From Schistosoma mansoni (lineage: Eukaryota; Platyhelminthes; Trematoda; Strigeidida; Schistosomatidae): a DNA stretch of 64,000 nucleotides. The position numbers and the translations under genes were made by a program. Positions 38,301 to 50,040 of the stretch are shown piece by piece. Each line of letters starts with the position of its first letter. The stretch's first letter is position 1. Location of the stretch: positions 310,001 through 374,000 of the forward strand of contig NW_017386057.1 in assembly GCF_000237925.1 (NCBI RefSeq), in the 5' to 3' direction. Under the pieces are notes generated by a model. That model made no database searches and was not told the origin of the DNA. It worked only from the letters and a program-made list of their open reading frames with translations.

Positions 38301-39865
38301 CTTACGAAATCCAGTCTGTTGATGTCGAAGTTGTGCGTCTACTGAGTCGTTCATCCGGTTCAGTAACATTCTGTTGAACAGCTCTCATGGTACTGACAGT
38401 AGTGTGATGCTTGCGTAGTTCTCTCATTTGCTCAGATCTCGTTGTTTTGGTTTTTTGATGAGGCATCCTTCTTTCCAGTCTATCAATGGCACTTGTTCTT
38501 CCTCTTAAATCTTCTTGAATAATAGGGGAAGCATGTTTGCAGTTACTTCTATTTCTGAATTCAGTGCTTCGGCTGGTATATTATCAGGTCCTACTGCTTT
38601 TACACTCCTGATTTGTCTAATAGCTATCCTGATATATTTGATCGTTGGTGGAGTCACATCTATAGGAAGGTCTGTGTGTACTGCATCGATATCTGGTGAT
38701 TTCAATGGAGCTGGTCCATTCAAGAGTTCCTCTAAGTGTCCCACCCATCTGTCCTGTTATTTTTTTGAATTTCAGTGATCGTCTTGCCTTCTTTGTCCTT
38801 GATCGAACTCTCTGGTTTACTATGTTTCCCTGTCAGTTTCTTCATCGTATCATATAGTTGTTTCATATTTCTCTCTCTTGCAGCTTTTCAACTGTCGTTG
38901 CTAGCTCTCCCACGTACTTCTACTTGTCGGTTCTAATGCTCCTCTTCCCTCGCTTGTTTGCTTCAGTTTATTCAGCTTGTACGTTGACCTTATCTGTTCT
39001 TGTTCGGCTGTTGTTGGTCGCTGTCTTCTTGTTCTTCCTTTCTTCAAACTTGTCTAGGGTTTCGATAGAGATCCATTCCTTATGATGATGCTTTTTTCGG
39101 CCGAGAACCTCTTGACATGTTGAAGTTAGTGCTATTGTTGCGTCGTGCTCATTCGGCGAGGCCTTCAATTTTGTAGTGCCGCGATTCGTTAATCGTTCGT
39201 TTCGATAACCGATATAATTCTAATCTTAACGGTGCGTAAAATCAGAAGACAAAGGATAGCAGCAACTACAGTTTATTGTCGAATAACTCAGGTTAGAAAG
39301 CTAACAACACCTGAGCGAATATGAACGAGCGAGTGAGCGGCAAGCGAGAGAGCGAGTGAACAAGCGAACAAGCGAAGGAAACGAACGAGGAGCAAGCGAG
39401 CGAATAGCAAACAATTACATAGGCAATTTATAGTCAGATTTGATAAGGGCACAGCAAAGCAAAACAAAGGCTGATAATAATATTTGCGTGCGTACACATA
39501 TGGGGAGGAGTATGAGTCATCGAATGATATTTAAGCAGTCAACATTTCGGATAGAGTGTCATGTGCTCTAGTGGTATAGCAGTGCAAAGAATATGCAAAT
39601 TGTTACTATCCAAATGACGATGTCTGTTAAGTAAGTTAATAAAAAGGGCTTAACCAAAATTGACTAGAATCGAAATTGATTGTAGGATGGTTGCTATAAC
39701 ATTTGATCCCTTTCCAGTTGTCCACCATAGTAGTTTCTTCTTCTTTCAGTAGATCCTATAAGGCTTGGAACCTGTTGTTGAGCGTTATCTTGAATTGGTT
39801 AAGTTTGTTAGTATCTCGAAAGAAGGCTGTATTGAACTTTTGTAATGCTGTTTGTCCAGCTGTTT
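37190..39865 (-). mobile_element. RTE-like retrotransposon copy 2, with LTR-like insertion
   Basis: On the minus strand from 39865 down: 'LTSTCQEVLGRKKHHHKEW' (39130-39076), 'KAVGPDNIPAEALN' (38612-38571), the fingers/palm, 'EDLEVADDLVLLSH' (37926-37885, an intact-looking V-A-D-D box) and 'ERGGSDAGVKARISKAK' (37693-37643). The 3' end lies at the CTCCTCCATGAGGG block near 37195. Frameshifts separate the parts. An insertion at 39136-39701 splits the linker. The endonuclease is missing, so the copy is 5'-truncated. Confidence 0.85.
39136..39701. mobile_element. LTR-like insertion (probable solo LTR)
   Basis: 566 bp inserted within the RTE linker, delimited by comparison with the uninterrupted copy at 7040-7090. 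It begins TGTTGCGTCG and ends GCTATAACA, so termini TGTT/AACA are LTR-like. A clean target duplication is not evident. It contains a GCGA/GAGC-rich low-complexity tract (39320-39410) and a TTTATTG motif that reads polyadenylation-like on the minus strand. It is a different sequence from the solo LTR at 6562. Confidence 0.55.
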
Positions 39866-40028
39866 CGTGACGGTAAAGTACACCACATAATTAAGAATAT
39901 GCACGGAAGAAACTTTTTCATCTAAATAAAATACGGTTTATTTATCGGTTTGTGATTTTTGAGCTGAATTTTAGGAGGCTGTGCTTATTTAATTAACTCT
40001 GTTGCAAATGTTTTTTCTTTCATTTAAG

Positions 40029-40276
40029 GAGTTATTTTTGTGGGCTATACTTTATCAACGTCATAAAATGGCTTTATATTTTTGGGAACGAAGTGATGAT
40101 GCATTGACACTAGCTTTAATTGCTTGTTGTCTTTATACGGATATGAGTAAGCTATTGCCAACGTATGATACAGAAGGCAAAACGAAGTATGAATCTTATG
40201 TGGAAGAATTTGAAAATTTAGCGATTGGTGTATTAGAGGAGTGCAATGCAATTGATCCGGTTAGTTTCTCTTAATG

Positions 40277-40315
<39 letters not shown>

Positions 40316-43300
40316 TTGTTGTTAATGCTGTTATTGAATTTGATAACTTCATGAAAATCTTTTCTTTAAAACGTATTTTTAATTATCAGTCGTAAAGAAG
40401 CAACTACAAAAACATTAATCAGTTGTAGTCAGTTGAAGTATGCTTATTTTTTTGACTAATTTTGTTTTGCTACTTAGTATCAATAAGTAGTTAAAGGTCC
40501 TAGTAAATAACGTTCTATAATTTTGCTGTTTAAACACCAGGAATTCACCCTGTATTTGGTTGAAGGTGAATCATCTCTATGGGGTGGTTTCAATTGTCTT
40601 CAACTTGCTGCTCAGTCTGTTCGACGTAAATTTATTAGTTCTCAAGCCTGTCAAAACTCTTTGGATTTCGCATGGTGTCATGGTATGCGCGCTAATATGT
40701 TGGTAACGTCTGTTATCTTGATTTTACCATTTTTACTGTACTTCGATCATATTTTGTCATGGGAAGATAAACGTCCACATGTCAGTGTAAATCATCATCA
40801 TCAAACTGTGGCTAGATTTACTGAAAATGCAGATGTGTCGGATAGAGAGGATATTTCTCATAAAAATTCCAAACGATCTGAACCTATGCAAAGAAATTTT
40901 ACAGAAAAAATCAAAATGTTTTATACTGCACCAAAGACCAAATTTTGTCTTTACACGGTGAGTACTTAATTTTTATGGGTCTACGATATCAAATTATACT
41001 GTGGAATATCCGAAGACATTCTTATAAATTTTTATAAATTTATTATTTTGTAAGCCTTATCATATACTTTGACTAAAGATGACAAAAACGTTCTATCTAC
41101 TATTTTGTATCCTTCTTTTGTCATCTGTTAGTGATCTTAAATTATAATGCTTTTAACTATTTTCATTGATCTACTAAGCTGCTAAGGCCACATACTTCAT
41201 GATATCCTGCACGTAATTAAATGGAATCTTTTCGTACCTATAATGTTGAGCCAAGTTTTACTTAAATGGAGCAGGTAATTTTACTTTTTCCAAGTCTCTC
41301 ACTGTCTTTCTGGATAAAAGAATGTCTNNNNNNNNNNNNNNNNNNNNNNNNNNNNNNNNNNNNNNNNNNNNNNNNNNNNNNNNNNNNNNNNNNNNNNNNN
41401 NNNNNNNNNNNNNNNNNNNNNNNNNNNNNNNNNNNNNNNNNNNNNNNNNNNNNNNNNNNNNNNNNNNNNNNNNNNNNNNNNNNNNNNNNNNNNNNNNNNN
41501 NNNNNNNNNNNNNNNNNNNNNNNNNNNAGCAGACAAGATAATAAGACGTTAAAAGAATAATGTATCAGTAAGATATAAAAAGACTACGCATGGTTTCTGC
41601 TCAAAAGGTAGCGAAGTGAGAGATATATTATCAAGACATTAAAGAAAGGAGATATTGGCCAGTATGAGAAATGATTAGGAATCAAACTACTGTTAGTACC
41701 AGGAAAAGTTTTTAGCAATGTGGCTGAACCAAATGAAAGATTCAGTAGACGCCTGACTTGGCGAACGGAAAACTGCGGCCCGTAAAGATAGATCATGTAC
41801 GTGAGTCACTATTGAACAATTAGTTGAATGAAACTCATCACTATACATCAACTTCCTTGTTTGTGAAGTAGCATTCGATAGTGTGGACAGGAAAACCTTA
41901 CGGAACACTATGCAGTACCTGAGAAGATTTTCATCATCATATGAGACTCTTAAGAGGAGCTAAATCCTGAATCTTTTCAAGAGGGCAGCTCACAAAGCAT
42001 TCCAGTTGAAGACTGGTGTCAGGCAAGACTACCTACTCTCTCTCTTTATGTTCTTCGTAACATCTGAATATATTATGAGGATCTTAACATCTCAGAGAAG
42101 GTGTGTAATAAAGTGGACACCTTGGATACAACTGAGTAAATTAAAATTTGCAGACGACTTAGTCTTTCAATCTCATGCGCAGAAAGTTGGATAACACCAC
42201 TGGTAGACAGAGAGGATCTGATGAATATTTCTAGGCGTGAATAGGTGAAGCAAGGTCAGTATTACTACAATTGAAGAACGTGTGGAACTCAGAAGAATTG
42301 TTATCCATAACCCAAGTCAGAAATTTCGTCATCAACGTTGAAACGGCTTTGTTATACGGTGCTGCAACTTGGAAAACCACCATCAGCAATAAAGTACAAA
42401 CACTCATAAATGATTATCTACGCAAGATCCGTTGGCCAAAAACAGCGATAACCTACTATAGCACAACCCAAACCAGTGGAGTAAGAAATTAGGGAAAGAC
42501 TTTGGAGTTTTTATGGAACACACTATGTAGATACCATCAAGACTGCATCACAAGGCATTCCGTAACTTAGAATCCTCGAGTGTAGAGGGAAAGAAGTAAG
42601 TTGGAGAACACATGGCGTTAGGAGTTTCATGCAGACGTCAAGAACGTAGATACCATTTGGCAAGAGCTGAAAAGGAGTCCATGACAACGATGCTTGGAGA
42701 TTGTTTAAGGCTTAAGAGTAATAATAAACGTAAGTAAGTTTGACATAAAGAGTCAAGCTACTAAACTTCATTACAAATAATTCTTTTATTCTGTTAACCG
42801 CAGTTTAGAATGTTAAATATAATGCGAAGAATCAGAATACTGACTTACAGCATCTTGATATATGTTCCTTGTTTACTGGAAATTAGATAATATACCACCC
42901 TAACTTTCACATATTACTCAATCGTCAGATTTAATCATATGACGCCTACTTGTTTTTCACTCCATTCCATCATTTCATTCATGTAACAGTAACGTTTTTA
43001 ATGAAATTGAATTTCATTCGATTGAATTATGGAAGTATAATATGTTCTTTATGGTTGTTGAATTTAATAAGAAACCAATTGTCCCTGTACCATTGTCAGC
43101 AGTTCAAGCTTTAATAGAACTTATTTTGTATTGTACCAAAATGTCAAAAGTAAACAAAAAGAATGTGAAAAGTAAGTAGCTAATTTACTAAAATTACATG
43201 AAACTGTAGTTATTTCATTGTATTGATGTATATGTTAATTATTGTTATATTCCATTATAACACTAGAAATTCCGCTACTATGAATTAGAGAAACATATGT

Positions 43301-46300
43301 GAGGGGATCCTGTTACATTTAAGGTACTTGAAAAGTCCCTGAAGTTTTCAGGCCATTGCACAAAAGAAAAAACTTCAGAGTTCATTTCATTATCATTGAA
43401 AACAGTAAATACTTTCTCTATGCTTTATGGGTAATAAAACATTCAGAAGTTTCACTTGTTTGAGTAGTGGTTATTTAACTTAAGTTTTAATATAGAATTA
43501 ATTTGAAGTGGATACAAAAAGGTAGAATCAAAGTTAGACCAAAATAAAGTACTGATAAAGCCTTAGTTTGGTACTTCAGTGATAAGATCATACGAAATTA
43601 TACATTTTTGTTGGGTTTAATGGGGATGGTAGAAATCTGGAGACAGAATAAATAAAACAGTATATTTTCTGTTTTTCGATAAGAGAGTCAGAAGCAGTAA
43701 ACTTTTATGTCCGGAAGAAGAGGTTTTGTCATCGTACTTAATTCATAGAATAAACACAAGTTTTTAGTCCTGAGCCAAATTAAATATCCGGTCACTTTTT
43801 ATAAATGATTTATATGTGCAGCAAGTTTAACTTATCCACTGTGTAAAAGCGATTGCTAGTTCATAAACATATTTATCTTAAGAAAAGATTAGTATATAAC
43901 AAAAATATAGACAATATAGGTACATACGAGATAACCTTATACTTTTCGCACTACACAGCGATGGCTGATAACAAAACGTAACGACAACTGTAGTGTGCTA
44001 TGCAGATACAATTAAATATGTGGTCGAGAAATCCGATGAAGCAATTAATGTATTAATGTGAGGTATATGACAATTGTTTATAATTATGACATGAAATATT
44101 AGTCTTGTCTAAAACTAAACATTCTTTCCAAATATATTTCTTTTAAGACACTTAGATTACTTTTTTTAGTTAATCTCAGTCTGTTTTCTCTACTCTTTCT
44201 AAATGTCAGTTAATAATTTAAAATACGATGTTATTAGTATAAATGCTACACATGAAGCATAGATTATGTATCATTCACATTATGTGTAAACAGTATAGGA
44301 CTTGTCTCAACCTCACTTTATGTAATCCGCGAATGTTTAACGAATGATGAACTGGGAACTATATCTATGAACAGACTACTGGAAAATTTCAGAGCTACAC
44401 TAGACATTTGGTTAGAACTATCACATAAACCAAAAATAATGTAAGACTGTAGTTAATCTACGACTACCGGTTAAACAAATAGCAACAACTTGGATTCCGA
44501 ACACCGTTCTCGAAAAGGCCATGGATTTGACACTTCAAGAAGTTTATTAACTAAATATAATTGACCATTACTATCAAGGAATTCATAAATACAGTGCCAA
44601 AACTTAATTTTAAAGAGTCGCTTAAATGAGGGTTACTTTAGCATTTAACTTTCTCTTCTATATTGTTATATGATTTTTTGCGATATCTCTTTTAATAATT
44701 CAGTTTGTATAAAATTAATTATTAAGATTACGAATTTTAACGAAATCGATGAAACACTTAAACAAGTTTACGGAAGTGTTTTTAAATTTTTTTATTTACT
44801 TATTTATCTTGATTAGATCATCGTTCGAGTACATCAGGGAATTTGCAATTTCTTGTTAAAAGTGAAACAGAAAGTGAAAGAGATGATGGAGCGAAACTAT
44901 TTAAATTTACAGAACGTGGTAACCGACGTCCTAGTTTAGGGCCTACTGTGTCTTTTTCTCAGTTGTCATCAAAATTTGAAGATATTGATTTAATGGAGTC
45001 AGTTATACCCGAATCTTTACAGCATAATTCGAAAGAACAAGAAGCTGAAGACAATGATGATGAGGATGATTTACTCAGAGTCAGAGTCTTTGAAGCGAAT
45101 TGTAAAAGGAACATCTTGAAAAAAATGAAACTCGATCGTGAGAAAACAATTGAGGCTGGAATACGTCAACTTAAAAATCGGTAAGCTTTCATGAAAAAAT
45201 AATTCTATTTTCATTCTTGCTACCTGGATTTCGTGCACTTTAATATACTAGTTGAGCCATATTGGCTGAAATGTCTGTTGCGCGACCTAATATGATTCCA
45301 AGATTTTACTTATGGTATTTTGAAAGCTAATTAATAACCAAAGCAATTCACATTATTATAGGATGTCATTTCAAAATGGTCATACTGTTGACTGAACTCA
45401 GGTTTAAAGGTAGTAGGATATACTCCTTCAACAGACTATACATTCATCTATACTTTTGTATCAGTTTTTAATCATGAGTTACTAAGGGCTGGTAAATACT
45501 GAAAAATTGATTTCGTTTAGGTGAAGTGATGTAAAGATAGTTTTGGTAACTTGTGATAAGATACAACTTAATCGTGGTAATAAGTCGAAATTAGAAATTT
45601 GCAAAGATAACAAGTTATTGTAAGGTCTGTATCCATAAAGTGAAGAATAAGTATCTTCCAAAATGCATATTATCAGTTCAAATTTTTTTGAATCCACCTT
45701 TGTTTTTGATCCAAATGTTTATTTAAAGCAATTAGTCCCTTTGATAAATTTCGATAATGTAATAAGAAGACGAAGATTATCAGAACTATGTGATATATTA
45801 GCGCAATACATTTCGAACAATCTGATCACACATATACTTGTTAAGAACATTTATATATAAAAATAAAAGGTCAACTAGACTGGTAATAAGGTTAAGAAAT
45901 AGACAAGGATAATAATGATAAAATAATGTGAAAACAACTTGACACCTAATCACTCTGGATAATAAGGTAATATTACTAGGGTAGGTTTAAGGAGAGAACA
46001 AACTGTTTTTGAATACACAAAGGGGGTTTGAATTTTCGTATGGCTAAGGCTTCAATAAACCTCAGTATACGCCCTTTTACACTTTTAAACAACACAACAA
46101 AAGCTGAGTTAAGATCAATCTTATGACCTGTTTCAATTATATGTTTAGCAACAGAGGATGATGGATGTTTATCCTCTACTCTTATTGGGTCATTCGACTG
46201 TATTTGTTTTTGCAACCATTTTGGTACATGTTCACCCACCCTGATTTTCAGATCACGATTGCTCCTCCCTATGTATGTGTGACCACACACACATTTAAAT

Positions 46301-48648
46301 TGGTAAACGCAGTGGGATGTGACACAATCGTTTTCATGTCGTCTAGGTTTTGAATGAAGCATGGACCTTGTTCTTTCTTTGATCATGACCTTTGCTGCAC
46401 AATATGTTTTGTTGATGACTGATTTAAGCCTTTGTTTCAGTAAAAGGCTATTTGAATCACCTCTAAATGGTAAGGTGATGTAAACAGGCTTTTTCTCTAC
46501 CAAGGCTACAGCAGGTCTCGCTGTGCCCATAACTTTCCATCTATTGATAAATTTAGGTGGATAACCATTCCCGATTAATGTCATGGTTAACAACTTAACA
46601 TCGTTATCAATAGCGTCGTTTGTGCAAATACGACGAAGCCTGTTAAAAAGGCACTTTACCAAACCACGTTTGTATTGCACAGGGCAATAACTATAGTAAC
46701 TAAGATATTGACCCGTCCACGTCGGTTTTCGAAAAATGGATCGTTTTATTGAGCCATCTTCTCGTCTGCCATACGAAAATTCAAACCCCCTTTGTGTATT
46801 CAAAAACAGTTTGTTCTCTCCTTAAACCTACCCTGGTAATAAATGCTTATTATCCAGAGTGATTAGGTGTCAAGTTGTTTTCACATTATTTTATCATTAT
46901 TATCCTTGTCTATTTCTTAACCTTATTACCAGTCTAGTTGACCTTTTATTTTTATATATAAATGTTCTTAACAAGTATATGTGTGATCAGATTGTTCGAA
47001 ATGTATTGCGCTAATATATCACATAGTTCTGATAATCTTCGTCTTCTTATTACATTATCCAAATGTTTATGTTACGACGATCGTAACAATTGCACGTGTT
47101 TCATTTTATTTTTATTGAATAAATTAGCCTTGAAGAAATGTTTGGCAGTTTAATGAGTGTTGGTGAAAAAGTTGAATCAGTGTCAAGAGATATTGAATTT
47201 TTCAGTTCAGGTAACTTTTTTTTAACGATGATATTTTAGGATTATCTTACTATAAAAGTGATACAATTTGTTTGTAGACTGTAATTATCTGAGTTGTTAT
47301 CTAAGGGTTTGAGGACAGATGGCTTTTAGAGAATTTACTGGATTGAAGGTTAAATAATCGTTCAGAAAATAAGATTTTCTAAGCTACTTTACTGCCAAGA
47401 ACGCGAATGCTACATGAGATAGTTTTGTGACGATCACATTTGTTCGATTCTGGTACACTTTAAGTAACTTGAGAACAAAATTATCATTAGGTTTAATCAG
47501 TTTGTGTTAAGCATACTTTCTGCTAAAAACCGATGGCAAAAAATTTGCTTAAAAGCATTTCTCCATATAGGATGAGCAACTAATCAACGAAGTTTACTTG
47601 TTTTTAATCTATTCTGATTATTTGATTTTTTACAAAACAACTTTTTCCAGCTAGTGAAATCAAAAGTACAGAGAAATTAACTGAATCTACGAATATAGAT
47701 ACACAGCTTGTAACAGAACCTCAGAAATTACACACTGTAAGTTTTTAGCAAGTGATTTTTGCCGATATTCAATTTTTATTTATGTATTTCATTGTTTCCT
47801 GATAAAGTTGATCAATATCAATCTACCTGTTCTTCGTTCTTGAAGGTTATTTTCGTTTTAAATAGACAAATAGTGGGATCATAATGTTTTTCTATGTTCA
47901 CGAATCATTATTTACTGAAAACTACTGTTTTCAGTGTGAATCTCCGATAATTAATTGATCAAATATTGAAAGAACAATTATGTATTCTCATTACTAAAGA
48001 TCAGCTTCAAGATTAATGTTTCAATGATTTTCTCAATGTTATGTGTTAAGAAGAAATCATGAATTATATATATGGATGTGTAAAAATCAACTGCGGAGTG
48101 ATTGTCAGTAAGAGGTTGTAGAACTGGTTGAATTTCATTGAAATTTGGTGTTGGTTCATGATTTCAGTGATATGGAAATATTATTGTACATTTGAAATAA
48201 TTTAAAAACGTGGTTAATTATTTTCTAGCTAAATGTATTTTCATATGTTGATGGCTGATAGATATTTATTTAATTGAATAATGACTGGACAAGTTTATTT
48301 TATTTGTTTATTGATCGGATTGCTTGTACATTCTTTCACTAAACTGATTTGTTCTTTTTTCTTCAGGAAACACCAAGTATATCGATTAACGATCAGATTT
48401 CAACTGTTTTACAATCAAAACAACATCCAGTAGAAACAAGTAAATTAAATCCTGTTGAATATCCTGAAATTAGTAGTGGTGAATCGGAAACGGAACTTAT
48501 TTACGATGTATCAGAGCCACCGGAAGAAGTTCTTCCAGTCTCTAGTCAATTAAGAAGATCAAGTCAAATCAGTCCTTCATTAAATGTTTTACTGAACGTA
48601 GGAAATAATATGAATAACAATGACATATTCTATGATAAATTCTTTTAA
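40029..48648 (+). CDS. TRPM-type cation channel, 3' half (partial; pore exons not visible)
   Basis: Exons seen: 40029-40259, 40541-40957, 42990-43171, 44817-45180, 47128-47210, 47651-47736, 48367-48648 (stop). The first two encode the TRPM pre-S1 region: 'ELFLWAILYQRHKMALYFWE' and 'NCLQLAAQSVRRKFISSQAC', ending 'FYTAPKTKFCLYT' just before S1. Exon 42990 resumes after S6 with 'VFNEIEFHSIELWKYNMFF', the post-pore/TRP region. The remaining exons carry an acidic stretch (EQEAEDNDDEDD) and a coiled-coil-like segment (RVFEANCKRNILKKMKLD). Frames join across all junctions from 42990 to the stop. S1-S6 would need about 900 bp, and none is seen between 40957 and 42990, where a 200 N gap and an RTE copy lie. 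There is no C-terminal NUDT9-like or kinase domain. Earlier exons lie upstream, probably partly in gaps. Membrane protein. Which TRPM paralogue it is cannot be told. Confidence 0.88.
40276..40312. repeat. (TA)n microsatellite in TRPM intron
   Basis: About 18 TA units directly after the exon ending at 40259. Confidence 0.95.
41328..41527. other. Assembly gap (200 N) at the TRPM pore exons
   Basis: Exactly 200 N, probably a placeholder. It lies between the last pre-S1 exon and the first post-S6 exon of the channel gene. Confidence 0.95.
41545..42745 (+). mobile_element. Decayed RTE-like copy in TRPM intron
   Basis: Plus-strand relic: a finger-region match around 41690-41900, 'WIQLSKLKFADDLVFQSHAQ' (42123-42182) with a recognisable F-A-D-D box, 'VETALLYGAATWKTT' (42337-42381), and a tail ending ACGTAAGTAAGT at 42730-42740. 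Heavily mutated with multiple frames. It lies in sense orientation to the TRPM gene. Confidence 0.75.
43172..44816 (+). other. TRPM intron (43172-44816)
   Basis: GTAAGT...GATTAG intron joining codon a|at. AT-rich with no repeat recognised. Confidence 0.7.
45753..47059 (-). mobile_element. Penelope-like element with inverted 292 bp arms
   Basis: The minus-strand frame 46803-45976 (275 codons) encodes the thumb/C-terminal part of a Penelope-type reverse transcriptase ('FRKPTWTGQYLSYYSYCP', then 'NRLRRIC'). A linker follows, then a GIY-YIG endonuclease: 'CVYQFKCVCGHTYIGRSNRD' with Tyr, Gly-Arg and a following Arg/Glu-His ('KIRVGEHVPKW'). The 5' part of the reverse transcriptase, including its catalytic box, is absent. 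Segment 45753-46044 is the inverted complement of 46768-47059, each 292 bp, so the 3' end of the element is repeated inverted at its other side. The first 17 or so codons of the frame come from this inverted arm and are not native. It sits in the TRPM intron 45181-47127, 68 bp before the next exon. Confidence 0.9.
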
Positions 48649-49700
48649 TCTGGATATTTACTACAGATCTGTGACAAGTGTAAGGAGCGTGATTCACATA
48701 AGTAAATGTGCAATGTTTGCAATTCTATTTACTTATTATTGATATAACCCACTAAGGGTTAATTCATTTTTCGTGTTATGGTTGAGATTGCCGCAATCTT
48801 ATTATTACAATCAGTATTACGTCACAACTATTTTCACTTCCAACTGTCTCTGAGTTACGAAACTGTTTTGCCTACAAGTCCAAGGATTTTAACATCTGTT
48901 AAATAAATATTCAGTTGTTAGCATCAAGATAAATTATCATTACTGCTTTTCTAAATACTGCTTTCAAATTCACTGTAATTGCATACTTTCATTAAAGTTT
49001 GTTCTAACTTGAAAGATTTATAAAAATAAATAATATTTCGGTGAACAATTGTTTTTAATAACTAACTTGATCGTGAGGCTCTACAGTTATAAGTTCAGAA
49101 TTGTTCTGGTATTTTGCAAAGATCAATATAAGGCGTACATTATTGAATCTGGCAGTGTTGTATACGACATAGATAAATACTTTGAAACTGTGTTATTTGT
49201 ATATGATAAAGTTCATTATTTAATAGAGGTGAGAATGATTTGTAGTAAAGTGTCGAGTCCTCATCATTATAACAGTAATATAATAAGTTGTGTAAATGAA
49301 TTGCATAGTAGGAGAATTTCATCTGATATTAATCGAGGTGATAATGTTAATAATAGTGATAATAATAACTTTGTTTGGATATTATATGTAATAAGAGAGT
49401 TGTTGTTAAAGTAATTAGATTAAAAAAAGAATTCATGTGAATTAAGAAAGATGAATGTGTAGTCTAGGAAGATATAAACACAAAAAGAATTGAGGGCGGA
49501 TAAGAGTTCTATAATATCCCGTTTAGGTATCTGGTGATTCAGTCGTGGACCACGTTAAAAATAGATGCTGGTTATACCTCTTCTGGATACATAAGTTCGG
49601 CTGGTTCAGATATCTTTAGCTATCTAGAGGAGCCGTAATCTAGCTCCTTTAGGTAGATTGTTTGGAACTAGATATAACACAGAGAAAGCTTGATCTATTT
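48649..49700 (+). other. TRPM 3' flank with polyadenylation signals
   Basis: AATAAA occurs at about 48902 and 49025, the first about 255 bases after the stop codon. The plus frame 49049-49414 has no ATG-supported start or recognisable domain and is not taken as a gene. Confidence 0.45.
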
Positions 49701-49709
49701 TAATATGAC

Positions 49710-50040
49710 GTTCACTATCTGTCAGGTGAGGAAGAATGGTACTGTTATTAGAGCAGATGACTCCTTTTCCCAATCATGCTGGTACATGTTTACGAACACA
49801 TAAGGATAAGGTTCTCAAAGTACGGCATCTTAAACTAGCTTCACAGGAACAGGTGGATTGGTAAACACGCGTGGATGAACCCATCATCAAAAACGTAATG
49901 GTGATTTGTTGTACATGTTGTAGTTTGGTTAACAAAATTATATGTAACTTGGAGACGTGGAATGTTCTTTCAATAGATCTATTGGGTCGACGTGTTAAAA
50001 ATGTCACTCGCTGAGTTCTTTTGAAATCGACTTTTAGATA
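49710..50040 (-). pseudogene. GIY-YIG fragment of a second Penelope-like element
   Basis: The minus-strand frame 50007-49774 reads 'RVYQSTCSCEASLRC' and 'SLCVRKHVPA', lining up with 'CVYQFKCVCGHTYIGRS' and 'KIRVGEHVPKW' of the 46 kb element. The match continues in another frame through a HIKID-like end. The Tyr-Ile-Gly core is lost. This is a short dead fragment of a divergent family member. Confidence 0.5.

Noticed and set aside
39320-39410. GCGA/GAGC-rich stretch, considered as a CRISPR-like or satellite array
   Set aside because: Units are irregular, with no constant repeat and spacer. It lies inside an LTR-like insertion of a eukaryotic genome.
49049-49414. 121-codon plus frame downstream of the TRPM stop
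   Set aside because: It does not start with ATG, has AT-driven composition and lies across probable polyadenylation signals.
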